Below, piece after piece: positions 9,884 to 19,397 of a stretch of 64,000 bases of DNA. Under the pieces are notes generated by a model that had not been told where the DNA came from, did no database searches, and saw nothing but the letters and a program-made list of their open reading frames with translations. Origin of the DNA: Asticcacaulis aquaticus (GTDB taxonomy: Bacteria; Pseudomonadota; Alphaproteobacteria; Caulobacterales; Caulobacteraceae); NCBI RefSeq assembly GCF_028550415.1, contig NZ_JAQQKX010000004.1, positions 1 through 64,000 of the forward strand, read 5' to 3'. The translations under genes were made by a program, and so were the position numbers. Within the stretch, counting starts at the first letter, position 1; each line of letters begins with the position of its first letter.

Positions 9884-10995
9884 GTGCGCAACTTGTCCTC
9901 GTTTATAATAAACGGCGCGTTCCAGCTGCCATTTTGATCGCTTAGAGCGCCATCCTGATCGAATGACGTGCCAAAAAGTGCGCCGTATTTCAGATCGAAG
10001 TGCGTCGCCAATATCCAGAAAAGAGATGACACCGTATATTCTGGAAAAAGTTCGATGATACGGGTGCCTGGATCACAGAATACGATATTGGCCAAGCCTG
10101 CGCCATGAACCGCTACAACGATTTCGGCTGAGCGGAACATTTCAATTTGTTCATATACCGGCATTTCGCCCGGTACGATGATATCGAATCCAGCATCGGT
10201 CAAAACCTCGATGATCCGCGGCTCATTTAGCAGAGCACGCAATGGGGTCTCGCGGCGCGATACGAAAATACGTCGTGCTTTTGCTACACGTGCAGGCAGG
10301 TAATCTCGTTTAATGGCCTTCAGCATGTTGACGGCGGAAAACGGAATGCGGTCGAAAGAAAAAAAGCTGGGGTAATAGAGGGTTTCGACCTCGACGATCT
10401 CGTCATCGATATATTCGATGAGATGCGCAGGAATTTTCAGGAGTTGTACGTAAAATTCCACAAAGGTTGTACGTTGCGCCGGCAGGAGTACCTTCACACC
10501 CAAAGGTGCAAAATGTTCCAGGTAATATTGCAACAACGGCAAGGCATCAGTCACCCAGTGTGCGTAGTTGCTATGTCCAGCATTATAGCCGAGAAAATAG
10601 ACGCCGCTAAGGGCTCTTTGGGGAGGGGGGATCAGCAAATGGTCCGTGGCACGGATAAACTGACATCCCGGGCGGTCGGGCCGCGCATAGTTGAGAGAGG
10701 TTGTATCAACCCAGCGCCCTGATTTGCCATTATAGACGACGACGCCGTCCGTGCCGAGGACGTACGCCTTCTCAGCCGAAAGTATCTTGTGACCGTAGGT
10801 TGTCAGGCCTTCTGCAAATCCAGGCCCTGTATGAAACCAGTAGCCGAACTGGCGGGGCAGGATATCACAGGGTATCGGCGGCACGCCCTCAAAGGCCTGC
10901 GATTCCTCCAGAACCGCCAGCGTGGCATAGTCTTCGGGTCGCAACCCGTTATCTACGGCGTGCTCGATAGTTTCCACTCTTATGGTGTGGGACAT
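9868..10995 (-). CDS. Family 61 glycosyltransferase (GT61)
   Basis: 375 residues with the GT61 (DUF563) layout: 'GHSNYAHWVTDALPLLQYY' near 165, an 'RRIFVSRRET' segment near 243, then 'VVAVHGAGLANIVFCDPG' near 293, followed by 'IIELFPEY'. The HGAGLxN motif is the family's hallmark. The enzyme is expected to transfer a sugar to a nascent surface glycan in the cytoplasm; donor unknown (bacterial GT61 members in capsule loci are diverse). Two more GT61-type proteins are encoded in this island (17857-19395 and 21015-22094). Confidence 0.85.
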   Translation of the reverse strand: MSHTIRVETIEHAVDNGLRPEDYATLAVLEESQAFEGVPPIPCDILPRQFGYWFHTGPGFAEGLTTYGHKILSAEKAYVLGTDGVVVYNGKSGRWVDTTSLNYARPDRPGCQFIRATDHLLIPPPQRALSGVYFLGYNAGHSNYAHWVTDALPLLQYYLEHFAPLGVKVLLPAQRTTFVEFYVQLLKIPAHLIEYIDDEIVEVETLYYPSFFSFDRIPFSAVNMLKAIKRDYLPARVAKARRIFVSRRETPLRALLNEPRIIEVLTDAGFDIIVPGEMPVYEQIEMFRSAEIVVAVHGAGLANIVFCDPGTRIIELFPEYTVSSLFWILATHFDLKYGALFGTSFDQDGALSDQNGSWNAPFIINEDKLRTCLIG

Positions 10996-11031
10996 AACGG
11001 TTCCAAAGTCGTGGTTGGTACGGTAGAAAAA

Positions 11032-11640
11032 CTAGGCGGAGTGATAGCTGATATAGGCGCCATTCAGCTTCAGATTTCTGGAGATGAATATGGGGCCCGA
11101 ATAAACCAGTCGGGGGTGAGCGACTGCAGGTGTATCCGTTCCACACCACATTACAAATGCCGCATCACGATTGGTGTCGTCGCAGAGTCGCAATAGCGAC
11201 GCGGGCGTTGGCGCTTCGGCCGAGTAATAAGAATACAAGCCCATGCGTGGACGTCGGCCGCGCCCGATACGCTGATTAACGAACTCTGGCAGGCGAAGGT
11301 GACGTGTTACGCAAAAGACCGTTTTTTTGGGGCTGTCAAGGTCGAGAGTCTTGAGTACGCGGTATAGTTTGCCGGCAAAATGACTGACGTCACCGGATAC
11401 CGGTCGCCAACGCACATTCACGATATATGCAAAAAGCACCAGATACGCGATCAATAACCGGGGGGGCGTCAGGTCGGTGCCCTGAAGGGACATTTCCTGT
11501 TTGAAATAGGCCACCATATCCGGTCTGAACAGGGTTTTCAGCGTCAAGTTAACACAATGCCCGGTTTCCATATGGGCGTCGCGTTCGGCAATCCGTGCCG
11601 ACGTGTCCCTGACATCGAATATAAAATCGCAAAATCTCAT
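11032..11640 (-). CDS. Hypothetical protein in the glycan cluster
   Basis: 202 residues, not recognised. It starts MRFCDFIFDVRDTSARIAE and has a mildly hydrophobic middle ('LLIAYLVLFAYIVNV', about 83-97) that could be one buried or membrane helix. No glycosyltransferase signature is visible. It is placed between a modular glycosyltransferase gene (13 bases upstream) and a GT61 gene (36 bases downstream), all on the same strand, so a role in the same pathway is likely but its nature is open. Confidence 0.6.
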   Translation of the reverse strand: MRFCDFIFDVRDTSARIAERDAHMETGHCVNLTLKTLFRPDMVAYFKQEMSLQGTDLTPPRLLIAYLVLFAYIVNVRWRPVSGDVSHFAGKLYRVLKTLDLDSPKKTVFCVTRHLRLPEFVNQRIGRGRRPRMGLYSYYSAEAPTPASLLRLCDDTNRDAAFVMWCGTDTPAVAHPRLVYSGPIFISRNLKLNGAYISYHSA

Positions 11641-11653
11641 CTATTTGGTCGCT

Positions 11654-14263
11654 TTACACATTAGGCAGGCGCGCTTGCTTGGCGCGGCTTAACTTCAGAC
11701 CCTCCGTCAACAATTCCACCCCGGTGGCAAAACTATGGTGACGTGTAATGTAGGCCTGAGCGGCTTTTGAGTGTTTCTGCCATGCCGTAGGTTTCTGCGT
11801 ATATAAGCGCAGAGCTTCGGTTACAATCTGAGGCGCGTCATTAGCCAGAAAAACAGATTTTCCGTTTTCCAGTGGGAGGCCTTCGGCGGCGATGTCTGTG
11901 GCCACGACGGGAACGCCGTGCGCCAGTGAAGCCAGTACCTTGCCTTTGGCGCCTGCCCCGTATCTCAGCGCGGCCAGGAAAAGGCGGGTGCGGGCGAACC
12001 ATGGCGCCAGATCGTCAACCATGCCGGTAACAATAATGCGGTCGCTGGCGCGCGATTTGATCGATTCGGTGGGATTGGCTCCGACCAGAAGCAAGCGTGC
12101 CTGCGGAAAACGTTCAGCGATGGGTGGCCAGATTTCATCCAGTATCCATTGCGCCGCATCGACATTGGGCGGATGGCTGTAGCCTCCCAGAAACATGACA
12201 TCGCGCCGTTTATTGAACGGAGAATTAACCTCTACGACGTTTTCAATCAGGGGCATAACGAGAATGTTCTCGTCGGCCAGTTCATGATCCAATATTTGTT
12301 TTTCGGCCTCGGAGTGGGTGATCGTAAGATCGTATTCCCGCGACAGGCGCAATTCCCGCGCCTTCATGGTTCGCGCGGCTTCGAACAGATCCGGCCGTTG
12401 CTCGACTTCCGCCTGACGTTCCATACGAAGATAGTGAAGATCGCAATTCTGATATATGGCCTGTGCCCGAGGTGTCAGTGTTCGAATGAGCTCGAAACAT
12501 TTCTCCGCCTCTTCAGGGCGGATGACGTGGACGACATCCAACAGGTCGCTGTATTTTTTTAGAACGCTGGCCAGAGACTGTTCAAATGGAGCATAAAGCG
12601 CTTGCACGCCCATTGCCTGCATTTCCGACACCGCACGGGCTTCGTACAGGAAGTTGACCGGGACGAAGGTGACCTGATAATCGAGCGCCTGATAGTAGCG
12701 AAACAGGTTTATAATCGCCAGAGAACCCGCGTCCTGCCACGGAGTCGGGTTGACAGCATCGACGATCAGGACGCGACGTCTGATGTGCCGCTCACGCTCC
12801 AGCCATGGCTCCTGACCGTTAGGGCGGTGGCTAGCCAACACCGGTTGCCACCTTTTGAGAAACTTGCTCGTATTGGCAATCTGATACGCCTTGGCCCCTT
12901 GTGTGGTGTCCGTACCAGAGGTCTTGCCTTCATAGTGAATGACGCGCGAGCGCGGCTGTAACCAGGTTTGGTATCCGGCCTTTCTGAGACGGAAACAAAG
13001 ATCGACGTCTTCGTAATAGGCGGGTGAGAAATGAGGGTCGAAACCCTCCATTTCCTGCCATAGGTCCGTCGGAAGGGCTATAGAGCATCCGGAGACATAG
13101 TCTATCTGGCGCGCATAACTGTAGCGCGGTCGATTGGGATCGTCGTCACGGCCGTAGTTCCAGGCCGAGGCGTCCTGCCACACGATGCCGCCCGCTTCCT
13201 GAAGTTTGCCGTCGGGATAAAAAAGCTTAGATCCCACCAGACCGGCCTTGGGAAAGCGGGCAAACGTATCGAGCAGTTGATCCAGCCAGCCATCGACGAC
13301 GCGGATATCGTTGTTGAGCAGTACCAGAAAGCGGCCCTGCGCCGCCTTTGCGGCCCGATTGCAGTTGGCGATGAAGCCTGCATTCTCGTCGTGACGAATA
13401 TAGGTCAGAAATTCCAGTTTGGGCAGCCACCGTTCAGTAGCATCCAGCGACCGGTCGTCACCTATGATGATTTCGAATCTGTATCGTGTAGTCAGCGACA
13501 ACAGGCTGTGCAGGCAGTTGAGCGTGTAACCCAGTTGCCCGAACACGGGAATGACGATGGATACATCGACGATGGTTCCTGCCTGACTCAGTGCAGAAGA
13601 ACCGCGCATACGCTGAAGCTCCGCGATGGCGCCGGCAAAGTCAGGCGTGGCTTCGGTTAGACGAAATCGTGAGAGAAACTGTTCACCTCTCAGCCCTTCA
13701 ACTGGAACGTCGTCATCCGGGCGAACGTCGAATCGTCCAAGAGAGGCGCGATTCAGTTTCGGGTTTTTCGCCACAGGCCAATCATTGGCATGGCGTTCTT
13801 CGAGGCTGATTGTGTTCGGATCTGCGCCATTTACGGCGAGAGACGACGGCAGGGCGATCCGGTATTCCCTCTCTCCATATCTGATATAGTGGGACAGGGG
13901 ATTGCTGCCGCTATGGCGAATGTCGGGATAGAAATCCAGATATTTCTGAGTACTGAAATCCGCAGCCGGGTCCAGACCCTCCCGATGCCCGTGGAGAATA
14001 TAGTGCCGAAGCAGTCGCGCAGGGCCAAATCGGTTGTCACCTAATTGCGCATTATAAAATGCCGGATCGAAACGTCCGCTGCGAGCAATATCGATATAGG
14101 ATCGATACTGCAGGAACGCTGATTTTGGCCCATAGCTGAGAATATCTTTCGCGAACCATAAAAGCCCGCATGCAGTAAATCCAGCAGCTGCTAGCAAGCT
14201 ATGTGGATCGGTAACCTTATTGTCGACTGGCTCGGTCACCGAATCCTCATCACTCATAGTCAT
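11654..14263 (-). CDS. Bifunctional glycosyltransferase: repeat module, GT2 domain, GT4-like domain
   Basis: 869 residues. One clear FYN/EGR-type module spans about 63-135 ('GRFDPAFYNAQLGDNRFG', 'HREGLDPAADFSTQKYLDFY', 'NPLSHYIRYGEREYR'). A GT2 domain lies at about 233-450 with VSIVIPVFGQLGY, 'IGDDRSLDATE', the DXD-like 'LLNNDIRVVDG' near 315 and 'YYEDVDLCFR' near 417. A GT-B domain follows at about 497-860, with 'VMFLGGYSHPPNVDA' near 689 and 'YGAGAKGKVLASLAHGVPVV' near 768, the GT4 donor-site region. The layout parallels the 986-residue protein, suggesting the two are paralogues making different linkages. Confidence 0.9.
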   Translation of the reverse strand: MTMSDEDSVTEPVDNKVTDPHSLLAAAGFTACGLLWFAKDILSYGPKSAFLQYRSYIDIARSGRFDPAFYNAQLGDNRFGPARLLRHYILHGHREGLDPAADFSTQKYLDFYPDIRHSGSNPLSHYIRYGEREYRIALPSSLAVNGADPNTISLEERHANDWPVAKNPKLNRASLGRFDVRPDDDVPVEGLRGEQFLSRFRLTEATPDFAGAIAELQRMRGSSALSQAGTIVDVSIVIPVFGQLGYTLNCLHSLLSLTTRYRFEIIIGDDRSLDATERWLPKLEFLTYIRHDENAGFIANCNRAAKAAQGRFLVLLNNDIRVVDGWLDQLLDTFARFPKAGLVGSKLFYPDGKLQEAGGIVWQDASAWNYGRDDDPNRPRYSYARQIDYVSGCSIALPTDLWQEMEGFDPHFSPAYYEDVDLCFRLRKAGYQTWLQPRSRVIHYEGKTSGTDTTQGAKAYQIANTSKFLKRWQPVLASHRPNGQEPWLERERHIRRRVLIVDAVNPTPWQDAGSLAIINLFRYYQALDYQVTFVPVNFLYEARAVSEMQAMGVQALYAPFEQSLASVLKKYSDLLDVVHVIRPEEAEKCFELIRTLTPRAQAIYQNCDLHYLRMERQAEVEQRPDLFEAARTMKARELRLSREYDLTITHSEAEKQILDHELADENILVMPLIENVVEVNSPFNKRRDVMFLGGYSHPPNVDAAQWILDEIWPPIAERFPQARLLLVGANPTESIKSRASDRIIVTGMVDDLAPWFARTRLFLAALRYGAGAKGKVLASLAHGVPVVATDIAAEGLPLENGKSVFLANDAPQIVTEALRLYTQKPTAWQKHSKAAQAYITRHHSFATGVELLTEGLKLSRAKQARLPNV

Positions 14264-14321
14264 TCACGCGCTCATCCTTTAGCCCTTATGGCAGAGGGAA
14301 CGCAACCCGAACGGCATGGTC

Positions 14322-15191
14322 TTAGCCGTTGCTCAGGCATTTCTGGAGATACTTGCCGTAGTCGCTCTTGCCCAGGACGCGCGACAGAGCTTCCAACTGG
14401 GTATCGTCGATAAAGCCTTTACGCCAGGCGATTTCTTCCGGGCAGGCGATCTTGAAGCCCTGACGTTTTTCAAGGACGCGCACAAATTCCGCAGCGTCGA
14501 GTAGGCTATCCGGTGTACCCGTGTCCAGCCATGCATAACCACGGCCGATGGCCTGAACGCTCAGTTCACCGCGTTCCAGATAGACGCGGTTGACGTCGGT
14601 GATTTCGTATTCGCCACGTGCCGAGGGTTTGAGATTGGCGGCAATATCGACCACCTGATGGTCGTAGAAGTAAAGCCCTGTGATCGCCCAGTTGGAGCGC
14701 GGACGGATCGGCTTTTCCTCGACCGACAAGGCTTTGAAATTCTCGTCGAATTCCACCACGCCATAACGTTCCGGATCGGAGACCTGGTAGGCGAAGACGC
14801 TGGCGCCGGCCTGGATCTTGGCGGCCTCTTCGAGGAAGATCGGTAGCGACGGACCGTAATAGATATTATCGCCAAGGATCAGGCACGAGGGCTCCGAACC
14901 GACAAACTCTGCACCGATAATATAGGCCTGGGCCAGACCGTCCGGAGACGGCTGTTCTTTATATTCGAGATTGATGCCCCACTGGCTACCGTCGCCAAGC
15001 AGTTTTTTGAACAGCGGCAGGTCATGCGGTGTCGAGATGATCAGAACGTCGCGAATGCCGGCCATCATCAGTGTCGACAGTGGGTAATAGATCATCGGTT
15101 TGTCATAGACGGGCATCATCTGCTTGGAGACGCCGATCGTCATGGGATGGAGGCGCGTACCGCTGCCGCCCGCGAGAATAATGCCCTTCAT
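14322..15191 (-). CDS. rfbA: Glucose-1-phosphate thymidylyltransferase
   Basis: 289 residues, the usual length of RmlA. It joins glucose-1-phosphate and dTTP to give dTDP-glucose, the first step to dTDP-L-rhamnose. The N-terminus reads [18 protein letters not shown] with the nucleotide-binding GGSGTRL loop; '[20 protein letters not shown]' follows, and 'ILGDNIYYG' carries the metal-binding aspartate. It is last in the set rfbC-rfbB-rfbD-rfbA, with a four-base gap after rfbD. RmlA enzymes are commonly inhibited by the end product dTDP-L-rhamnose (known for the family). Confidence 0.97.
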   Translation of the reverse strand: MKGIILAGGSGTRLHPMTIGVSKQMMPVYDKPMIYYPLSTLMMAGIRDVLIISTPHDLPLFKKLLGDGSQWGINLEYKEQPSPDGLAQAYIIGAEFVGSEPSCLILGDNIYYGPSLPIFLEEAAKIQAGASVFAYQVSDPERYGVVEFDENFKALSVEEKPIRPRSNWAITGLYFYDHQVVDIAANLKPSARGEYEITDVNRVYLERGELSVQAIGRGYAWLDTGTPDSLLDAAEFVRVLEKRQGFKIACPEEIAWRKGFIDDTQLEALSRVLGKSDYGKYLQKCLSNG

Positions 15192-15195
15192 ACTG

Positions 15196-16092
15196 TTATC
15201 CCTCTTTTGCCACCGTACCGGTCAGGGCGGTCAGGCATTCATCCAGTGATGTTTCCCACGGGTCCAGACGGAGACCGTAGCTTTGATTTAGTTTTTCGCC
15301 GCTGAGGCGTGAATTGGCCGGGCGCTTGGCCGGGGTCGGATAGGCTTCGGTCGGAATCGGATTGACCTTGACCGCCTTGCCACCGCGCGCGGCAGAACCC
15401 GCAAAAATGCCTTCGGCGAAGCCCGCCCAGGTCGTTTCGCCTTGTCCCGTCAGGTGGAAGACGCCGCGCAGGGTCGGATCGGGATCGGCGACGACGCGTT
15501 GCGCTACCGCGATCAGGGCCCTGGCGATTTCCGGCGCATAGGTCGGGCAGCCATGCTGATCGGCGACGACGTTAAGTTCGTCACGCGTCTCGCCCAACCT
15601 CAGCATGGTCTTGACGAAATTGTTGCCGTACGGTGAGTAAACCCACGCTGTCCGCAGGATAACATGATTATCGGTCGCCGCCGCGATCTGTGTTTCGCCC
15701 GACAGCTTGGTCGCACCATAGACACTGACCGGGGCCGGGACGTCGCTTTCGTCATAGATGCCATCCTTGTCGCCCGCGAAGACGTAGTCCGTCGACAGGT
15801 GCAGGATCGGGACATTCAGTTCCGCCGCCAGTTTGGCCAGCGCGCCCGGTCCGTCACCGTTGATAGCCTGCGCCAGAGCAGTTTCGGATTCGGCCTTATC
15901 GACCGCCGTATAGGCGGCCGAAGAAATGATGACGTCGGGCTTAGCTGCCCGAACAGGTTCAGCCAGGGTTTTAGGCTTCGACAGGTCTATATCGGGCAGG
16001 CCTATGCGGATCACTTCGATCCCCATCCGCTCGCCCAGCGCCTTCAGGGAGGTATCGACCTGACCTTCGGTGCCTGTGACAAGGATGCGCAT
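15196..16092 (-). CDS. rfbD: dTDP-4-dehydrorhamnose reductase
   Basis: 298 residues, an RmlD short-chain reductase of normal length. It reduces dTDP-4-keto-L-rhamnose to dTDP-L-rhamnose. The start [20 protein letters not shown] is a slightly unusual cofactor loop (GxxGQ is usual). '[17 protein letters not shown]' and the catalytic 'YGATKLSGE' (Y-x3-K) are present, as is '[10 protein letters not shown]'. Three bases separate it from rfbB upstream, so it belongs to the same transcript. Confidence 0.96.
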   Translation of the reverse strand: MRILVTGTEGQVDTSLKALGERMGIEVIRIGLPDIDLSKPKTLAEPVRAAKPDVIISSAAYTAVDKAESETALAQAINGDGPGALAKLAAELNVPILHLSTDYVFAGDKDGIYDESDVPAPVSVYGATKLSGETQIAAATDNHVILRTAWVYSPYGNNFVKTMLRLGETRDELNVVADQHGCPTYAPEIARALIAVAQRVVADPDPTLRGVFHLTGQGETTWAGFAEGIFAGSAARGGKAVKVNPIPTEAYPTPAKRPANSRLSGEKLNQSYGLRLDPWETSLDECLTALTGTVAKEG

Positions 16093-16095
16093 GGA

Positions 16096-17148
16096 TCAGG
16101 CCTTCAGGACGCCGAGACGTTCACCGGTATATTCGCCGCGCAGCGGACCCCACCAGTGCTCGTTCTCCAGATACCACTCGACCGTCTTGCGGATACCGGT
16201 ATCGAAGTTTTCACGCGCCTTCCAGCCCAGTTCGGTTTCCAGCTTCGTCGCGTCGATGGCGTAGCGGTGATCGTGACCCGGACGGTCGGTGACGTAGGTG
16301 ATCAGCTTGGAATGCGGGGCGTTCTCGGGACGTAGTTCGTCGAGGATGGCGCAGATGCGGTTAACGACGTCGATATTCTTGCGCTCGTTACGGCCACCGA
16401 CATTGTAGGTCTCGCCGAGGCGGCCTTCTGAGCAGATCAGGTGCAGAGCGCGGGCATGGTCTTCAACATAGAGCCAGTCACGGATGTTGGAGCCGTCGCC
16501 ATAAACCGTCAACGGCTTACCTTGCATCGCATTGATGATGTTCAGCGGGATCAGCTTTTCCGGGAAATGGTATGGACCGTAGTTGTTCGAGCAGTTCGAT
16601 ACCACCACCGGCATGCCGTAGGTACGATGCCAGGCTTTGGCCAAATGGTCCGAAGCGGCCTTCGATGCCGAATAAGGCGAGGACGGATCGTAGGGCGTGA
16701 CCTCTTCGAACAGGCCGGTTTCGCCAAGCGAACCGTAAACCTCGTCGGTCGAAACGTGCAGGAAGCGGAAATTCGCCTTGGCCTCGCCTTCGAGCGACAG
16801 CCAGTAGTGGCGCGCGCCTTCGAGCATCGAGAAGGTACCCATCACGTTGGTTTCGACGAAGTCCTTGGCGCCGGTAATCGAACGATCGACGTGGCTTTCA
16901 GCGGCCAGGTGCATGATGTGATCGGGTTTGAATACGGCGATGATCTCGGCGACCTTTGCGTAATCGCAGATGTCGGCTTGGACGAATTCGTAATTGTTCG
17001 CGCCGTCGATGGGCGCTAGCGAAGCGAGATTACCCGCATAAGTCAGCTTATCAAGGTTGAGAACCGTTGCCCCTACTTCCGACACCAGATACCGCACTAG
17101 CGCCGAACCAATGAAACCGGCACCGCCGGTGACTAAAATACGCATCAA
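16096..17148 (-). CDS. rfbB: dTDP-glucose 4,6-dehydratase
   Basis: 350 residues. RmlB converts dTDP-glucose to dTDP-4-keto-6-deoxyglucose with NAD+. Seen: '[20 protein letters not shown]' (Rossmann loop), '[12 protein letters not shown]', '[15 protein letters not shown]' with the catalytic T-D-E triad, '[10 protein letters not shown]' (Y-x3-K), and '[18 protein letters not shown]'. These are textbook RmlB motifs. The methionine two codons in (MRILV) is an equally good start. It lies 51 bases after rfbC. Confidence 0.98.
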   Translation of the reverse strand: MMRILVTGGAGFIGSALVRYLVSEVGATVLNLDKLTYAGNLASLAPIDGANNYEFVQADICDYAKVAEIIAVFKPDHIMHLAAESHVDRSITGAKDFVETNVMGTFSMLEGARHYWLSLEGEAKANFRFLHVSTDEVYGSLGETGLFEEVTPYDPSSPYSASKAASDHLAKAWHRTYGMPVVVSNCSNNYGPYHFPEKLIPLNIINAMQGKPLTVYGDGSNIRDWLYVEDHARALHLICSEGRLGETYNVGGRNERKNIDVVNRICAILDELRPENAPHSKLITYVTDRPGHDHRYAIDATKLETELGWKARENFDTGIRKTVEWYLENEHWWGPLRGEYTGERLGVLKA

Positions 17149-17199
17149 AAATCCCTTAAAATAAATTTAGATTATTGCCCCGGAGCGCGGCGCTGTAAT

Positions 17200-17745
17200 T
17201 CAGGCCAAGGTTTCAAGCTTGGGCTGAACACGGTCTTTGTCAGACAGAATCGCCTTTGCAAGATCTACGGGCCACTCGATACCGATCGCCGGATCATCGA
17301 ACGCCAGGCCGGCGTCATGGTCACGGCTATAAGGATTGGTTACCTTATAGAAAACCTCGGTGTTCGGTTCAAGGGTACAAAAGCCGTGAGCGAATCCATC
17401 CGGCACCCAAAGTTGTTCGGCGCCAGTGGCGGTAAGTGTTGCGCCGATCCACTGTCCGAACGTCGCCGATCCCTTCCGGATATCAACAGCTACATCGAAG
17501 ATGGCGCCCTTCAGGCACCGAACCAGTTTGCCCTGTCCGAAAGGTGCCGTCTGATAGTGCAGGCCGCGGATGGTGCCAACCTGAGCTGACATGGACTGAT
17601 TGTCCTGAACGAAGGTTACATCATCTATATTTTCACGAAACCATCCGTCCTTAAAGGCTTCCATGAAATAGCCGCGGTCATCGCCGATCAATTTGGGTTG
17701 AATGAGGGCGGGGCCGATGACTTTAAAATTCTGAAATTTCATCAC
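17200..17745 (-). CDS. rfbC: dTDP-4-dehydrorhamnose 3,5-epimerase
   Basis: 181 residues, the usual RmlC length, a cupin epimerase acting on dTDP-4-keto-6-deoxyglucose. Seen: 'GLHYQTAPFGQGKLVRCL' with the catalytic histidine, 'VDIRKGSATFGQWIG', and 'LWVPDGFAHGFCTLE'. Its ATG overlaps by four bases (ATGA) the stop of a small membrane-protein ORF upstream, which implies translational coupling. With rfbB, rfbD and rfbA downstream, the whole dTDP-L-rhamnose pathway from glucose-1-phosphate is present. Confidence 0.97.
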   Translation of the reverse strand: MMKFQNFKVIGPALIQPKLIGDDRGYFMEAFKDGWFRENIDDVTFVQDNQSMSAQVGTIRGLHYQTAPFGQGKLVRCLKGAIFDVAVDIRKGSATFGQWIGATLTATGAEQLWVPDGFAHGFCTLEPNTEVFYKVTNPYSRDHDAGLAFDDPAIGIEWPVDLAKAILSDKDRVQPKLETLA

Positions 17746-17990
17746 TTTCCCATTTTACGAGGCCGAAAGATAATATGAACACACGACCATATAAATCCAT
17801 AGGCAAGAATTTCATATAACAAATATGCCGCAATCAGACGTTCCTCAATACCACCCCTAATGGCTTGCGGATATGTCTGGTAATATATCAAGCCAACGGC
17901 GAACAAAATCAACATCAACCTCAATGCCGGCAGTGTTGCTGATAATGCCTTCGCCAACGTCTCGGTGGGGGCCTTGACTTGTGTCGTCAA
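17742..17990 (-). CDS. Small putative membrane protein
   Basis: 82 residues, not recognised. Two hydrophobic stretches are visible, 'LRLMLILFAVGLIYY' (about 23-37) and 'LIAAYLLYEILAYGFIW' (about 52-68), with a basic tail RPRKMGK. The ORF overlaps the 3' end of the GT61 gene by 134 bases in another frame if M1 is used; starting at M26 (base 17915) would cut the overlap to 59 bases. The stop overlaps the rfbC start as ATGA, which favours a real, coupled gene. Function unknown; it could assist membrane-linked glycan assembly. Confidence 0.5.
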   Translation of the reverse strand: MTTQVKAPTETLAKALSATLPALRLMLILFAVGLIYYQTYPQAIRGGIEERLIAAYLLYEILAYGFIWSCVHIIFRPRKMGK

Positions 17991-19395
17991 TGGTGCAGGC
18001 GTAGTCGAACCCCAGGGCGTGGGCGATGTAGTAGAAGCTGGCCGACCCTCCGAAGGGCGGGAAAAACTCCAGTACCTTGCAATTTGGCCTTGCGAAAATG
18101 AGGTTGGTCAAGGCAGCGCCATGAGGCGCGACGACAGCCTCCGCAGCAGAAAAAATTTCTACCTGTTCGGCAAAAGACAATTGATCTGTATCGACGATTT
18201 CGAAACCATAAGGCGTCAGGCAGGCCCTCACAGCGTCATCATTCAATACCACGCGAGTATGACGGCGCGGGACATACAGGCGACGGCGTATCTTGGGGGC
18301 GGGGAGATCTTTGGTCAATGCCTGACGCAGCGCCTGCACCAGAATCAGATCTCCCCCATAGAGCGGGTGGTGAACATGCTTCAGGCTGTGATTGTCGGCA
18401 TAAAACAGGTCGTCTATAGCCATAAGGCCATCAGTCGCTTGCACGCTAATGTAGGTTTGATGCGGCTGAAGCAGCCGATCTATTGTCTCAACCTGGAAGT
18501 TTTCGGTGATTTCGAACGCCCCCAGTATATTGTCGGGATTAAGGCCCTGAGTATGGGCGACAATGATGCGGGGCAGGCCGTCCGAAACCCAATGGCAATA
18601 ATTCAGAGCTTGGGAAAAGTAATCACCGATGAACAGGGTCGTTCCGGAGACGGAGGAGGGGCCTGGCACCAATGTTTTAAATACGCCGGTAAGTGCTATT
18701 TTCAAAAAAGCGGGCAAGCTGCCGTAGGGCGTGTCGAGTACCTGCCCCTTCTTGTCAAATAAAACCGTATTGTCACCTAGCTTCAGGACAAACGCTGGGC
18801 CGACATGACGAAGGCCTAAAGCGCGTTCCGGCGGCGGCTGGTTTTCAAGGCTGCGTTGCAGGACCTGAGGCAAGCGATTGGATTGCGTCGGGGGCTTCAG
18901 CGATGCCGGGCGCGAGGGATGGCTGCCGATACAGTCGAAACGATCTTCATTGTCAATGCTTAGAAAAAGCTGATGCAGGCCATCCTGGCCATAAAGGCGG
19001 GTGAGCTGCCTCACTATGGCCTGACATGACATCAGATTGAAATCGTCGGGCGTCAGTTGGGCCCGTGAATAGGCCTCCGCAGCCTTGCAGACAGCGGCAT
19101 AAAGACCAGAATTATCATCCGATATGTCCGCGGATGCCAGCGCCAATTCTATTGCGTACAGCTTGGCCTTCCAGGACAGGCTGGATTCCAGAATAGACGG
19201 AAGATAAACCTGAGCTGATTTGGCACCGGAAAATGCGCTTTCACTCATCATCAGATTGAAGGTCAGCCACTGTACCGCAATCGGATCGTCTGCATAGGTT
19301 TCAAGGCCGGTACGGTAAAGTGAACTCGCTTCGCCCGGGAGGCCTGAATCTTGAAGTTTCTGGGCATCCTGAAGGACAGCCAACCAAGCTGCCAT
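17857..19395 (-). CDS. GT61-type glycosyltransferase with N-terminal helical extension
   Basis: 512 residues from the ATG at 19395 (MAAWLAVLQDAQ). A longer frame exists, but this ATG almost touches the upstream ATPase stop (TGATCATG), the usual operon junction. The first ~180 residues are helical and TPR-like ('GLPGEASSLYRTGLETYADD'). The rest has the GT61 layout: 'LNYCHWVSDGLPRIIVAH', 'RRRLYVPRRHTRV', and 'AVVAPHGAALTNLIFARPNC'. Expected to add a sugar in the cytoplasm before export by the adjoining ABC transporter. The last ~45 codons overlap the small membrane-protein ORF. Confidence 0.83.
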   Translation of the reverse strand: MAAWLAVLQDAQKLQDSGLPGEASSLYRTGLETYADDPIAVQWLTFNLMMSESAFSGAKSAQVYLPSILESSLSWKAKLYAIELALASADISDDNSGLYAAVCKAAEAYSRAQLTPDDFNLMSCQAIVRQLTRLYGQDGLHQLFLSIDNEDRFDCIGSHPSRPASLKPPTQSNRLPQVLQRSLENQPPPERALGLRHVGPAFVLKLGDNTVLFDKKGQVLDTPYGSLPAFLKIALTGVFKTLVPGPSSVSGTTLFIGDYFSQALNYCHWVSDGLPRIIVAHTQGLNPDNILGAFEITENFQVETIDRLLQPHQTYISVQATDGLMAIDDLFYADNHSLKHVHHPLYGGDLILVQALRQALTKDLPAPKIRRRLYVPRRHTRVVLNDDAVRACLTPYGFEIVDTDQLSFAEQVEIFSAAEAVVAPHGAALTNLIFARPNCKVLEFFPPFGGSASFYYIAHALGFDYACTIDDTSQGPHRDVGEGIISNTAGIEVDVDFVRRWLDILPDISASH

Positions 19396-19397
19396 GA

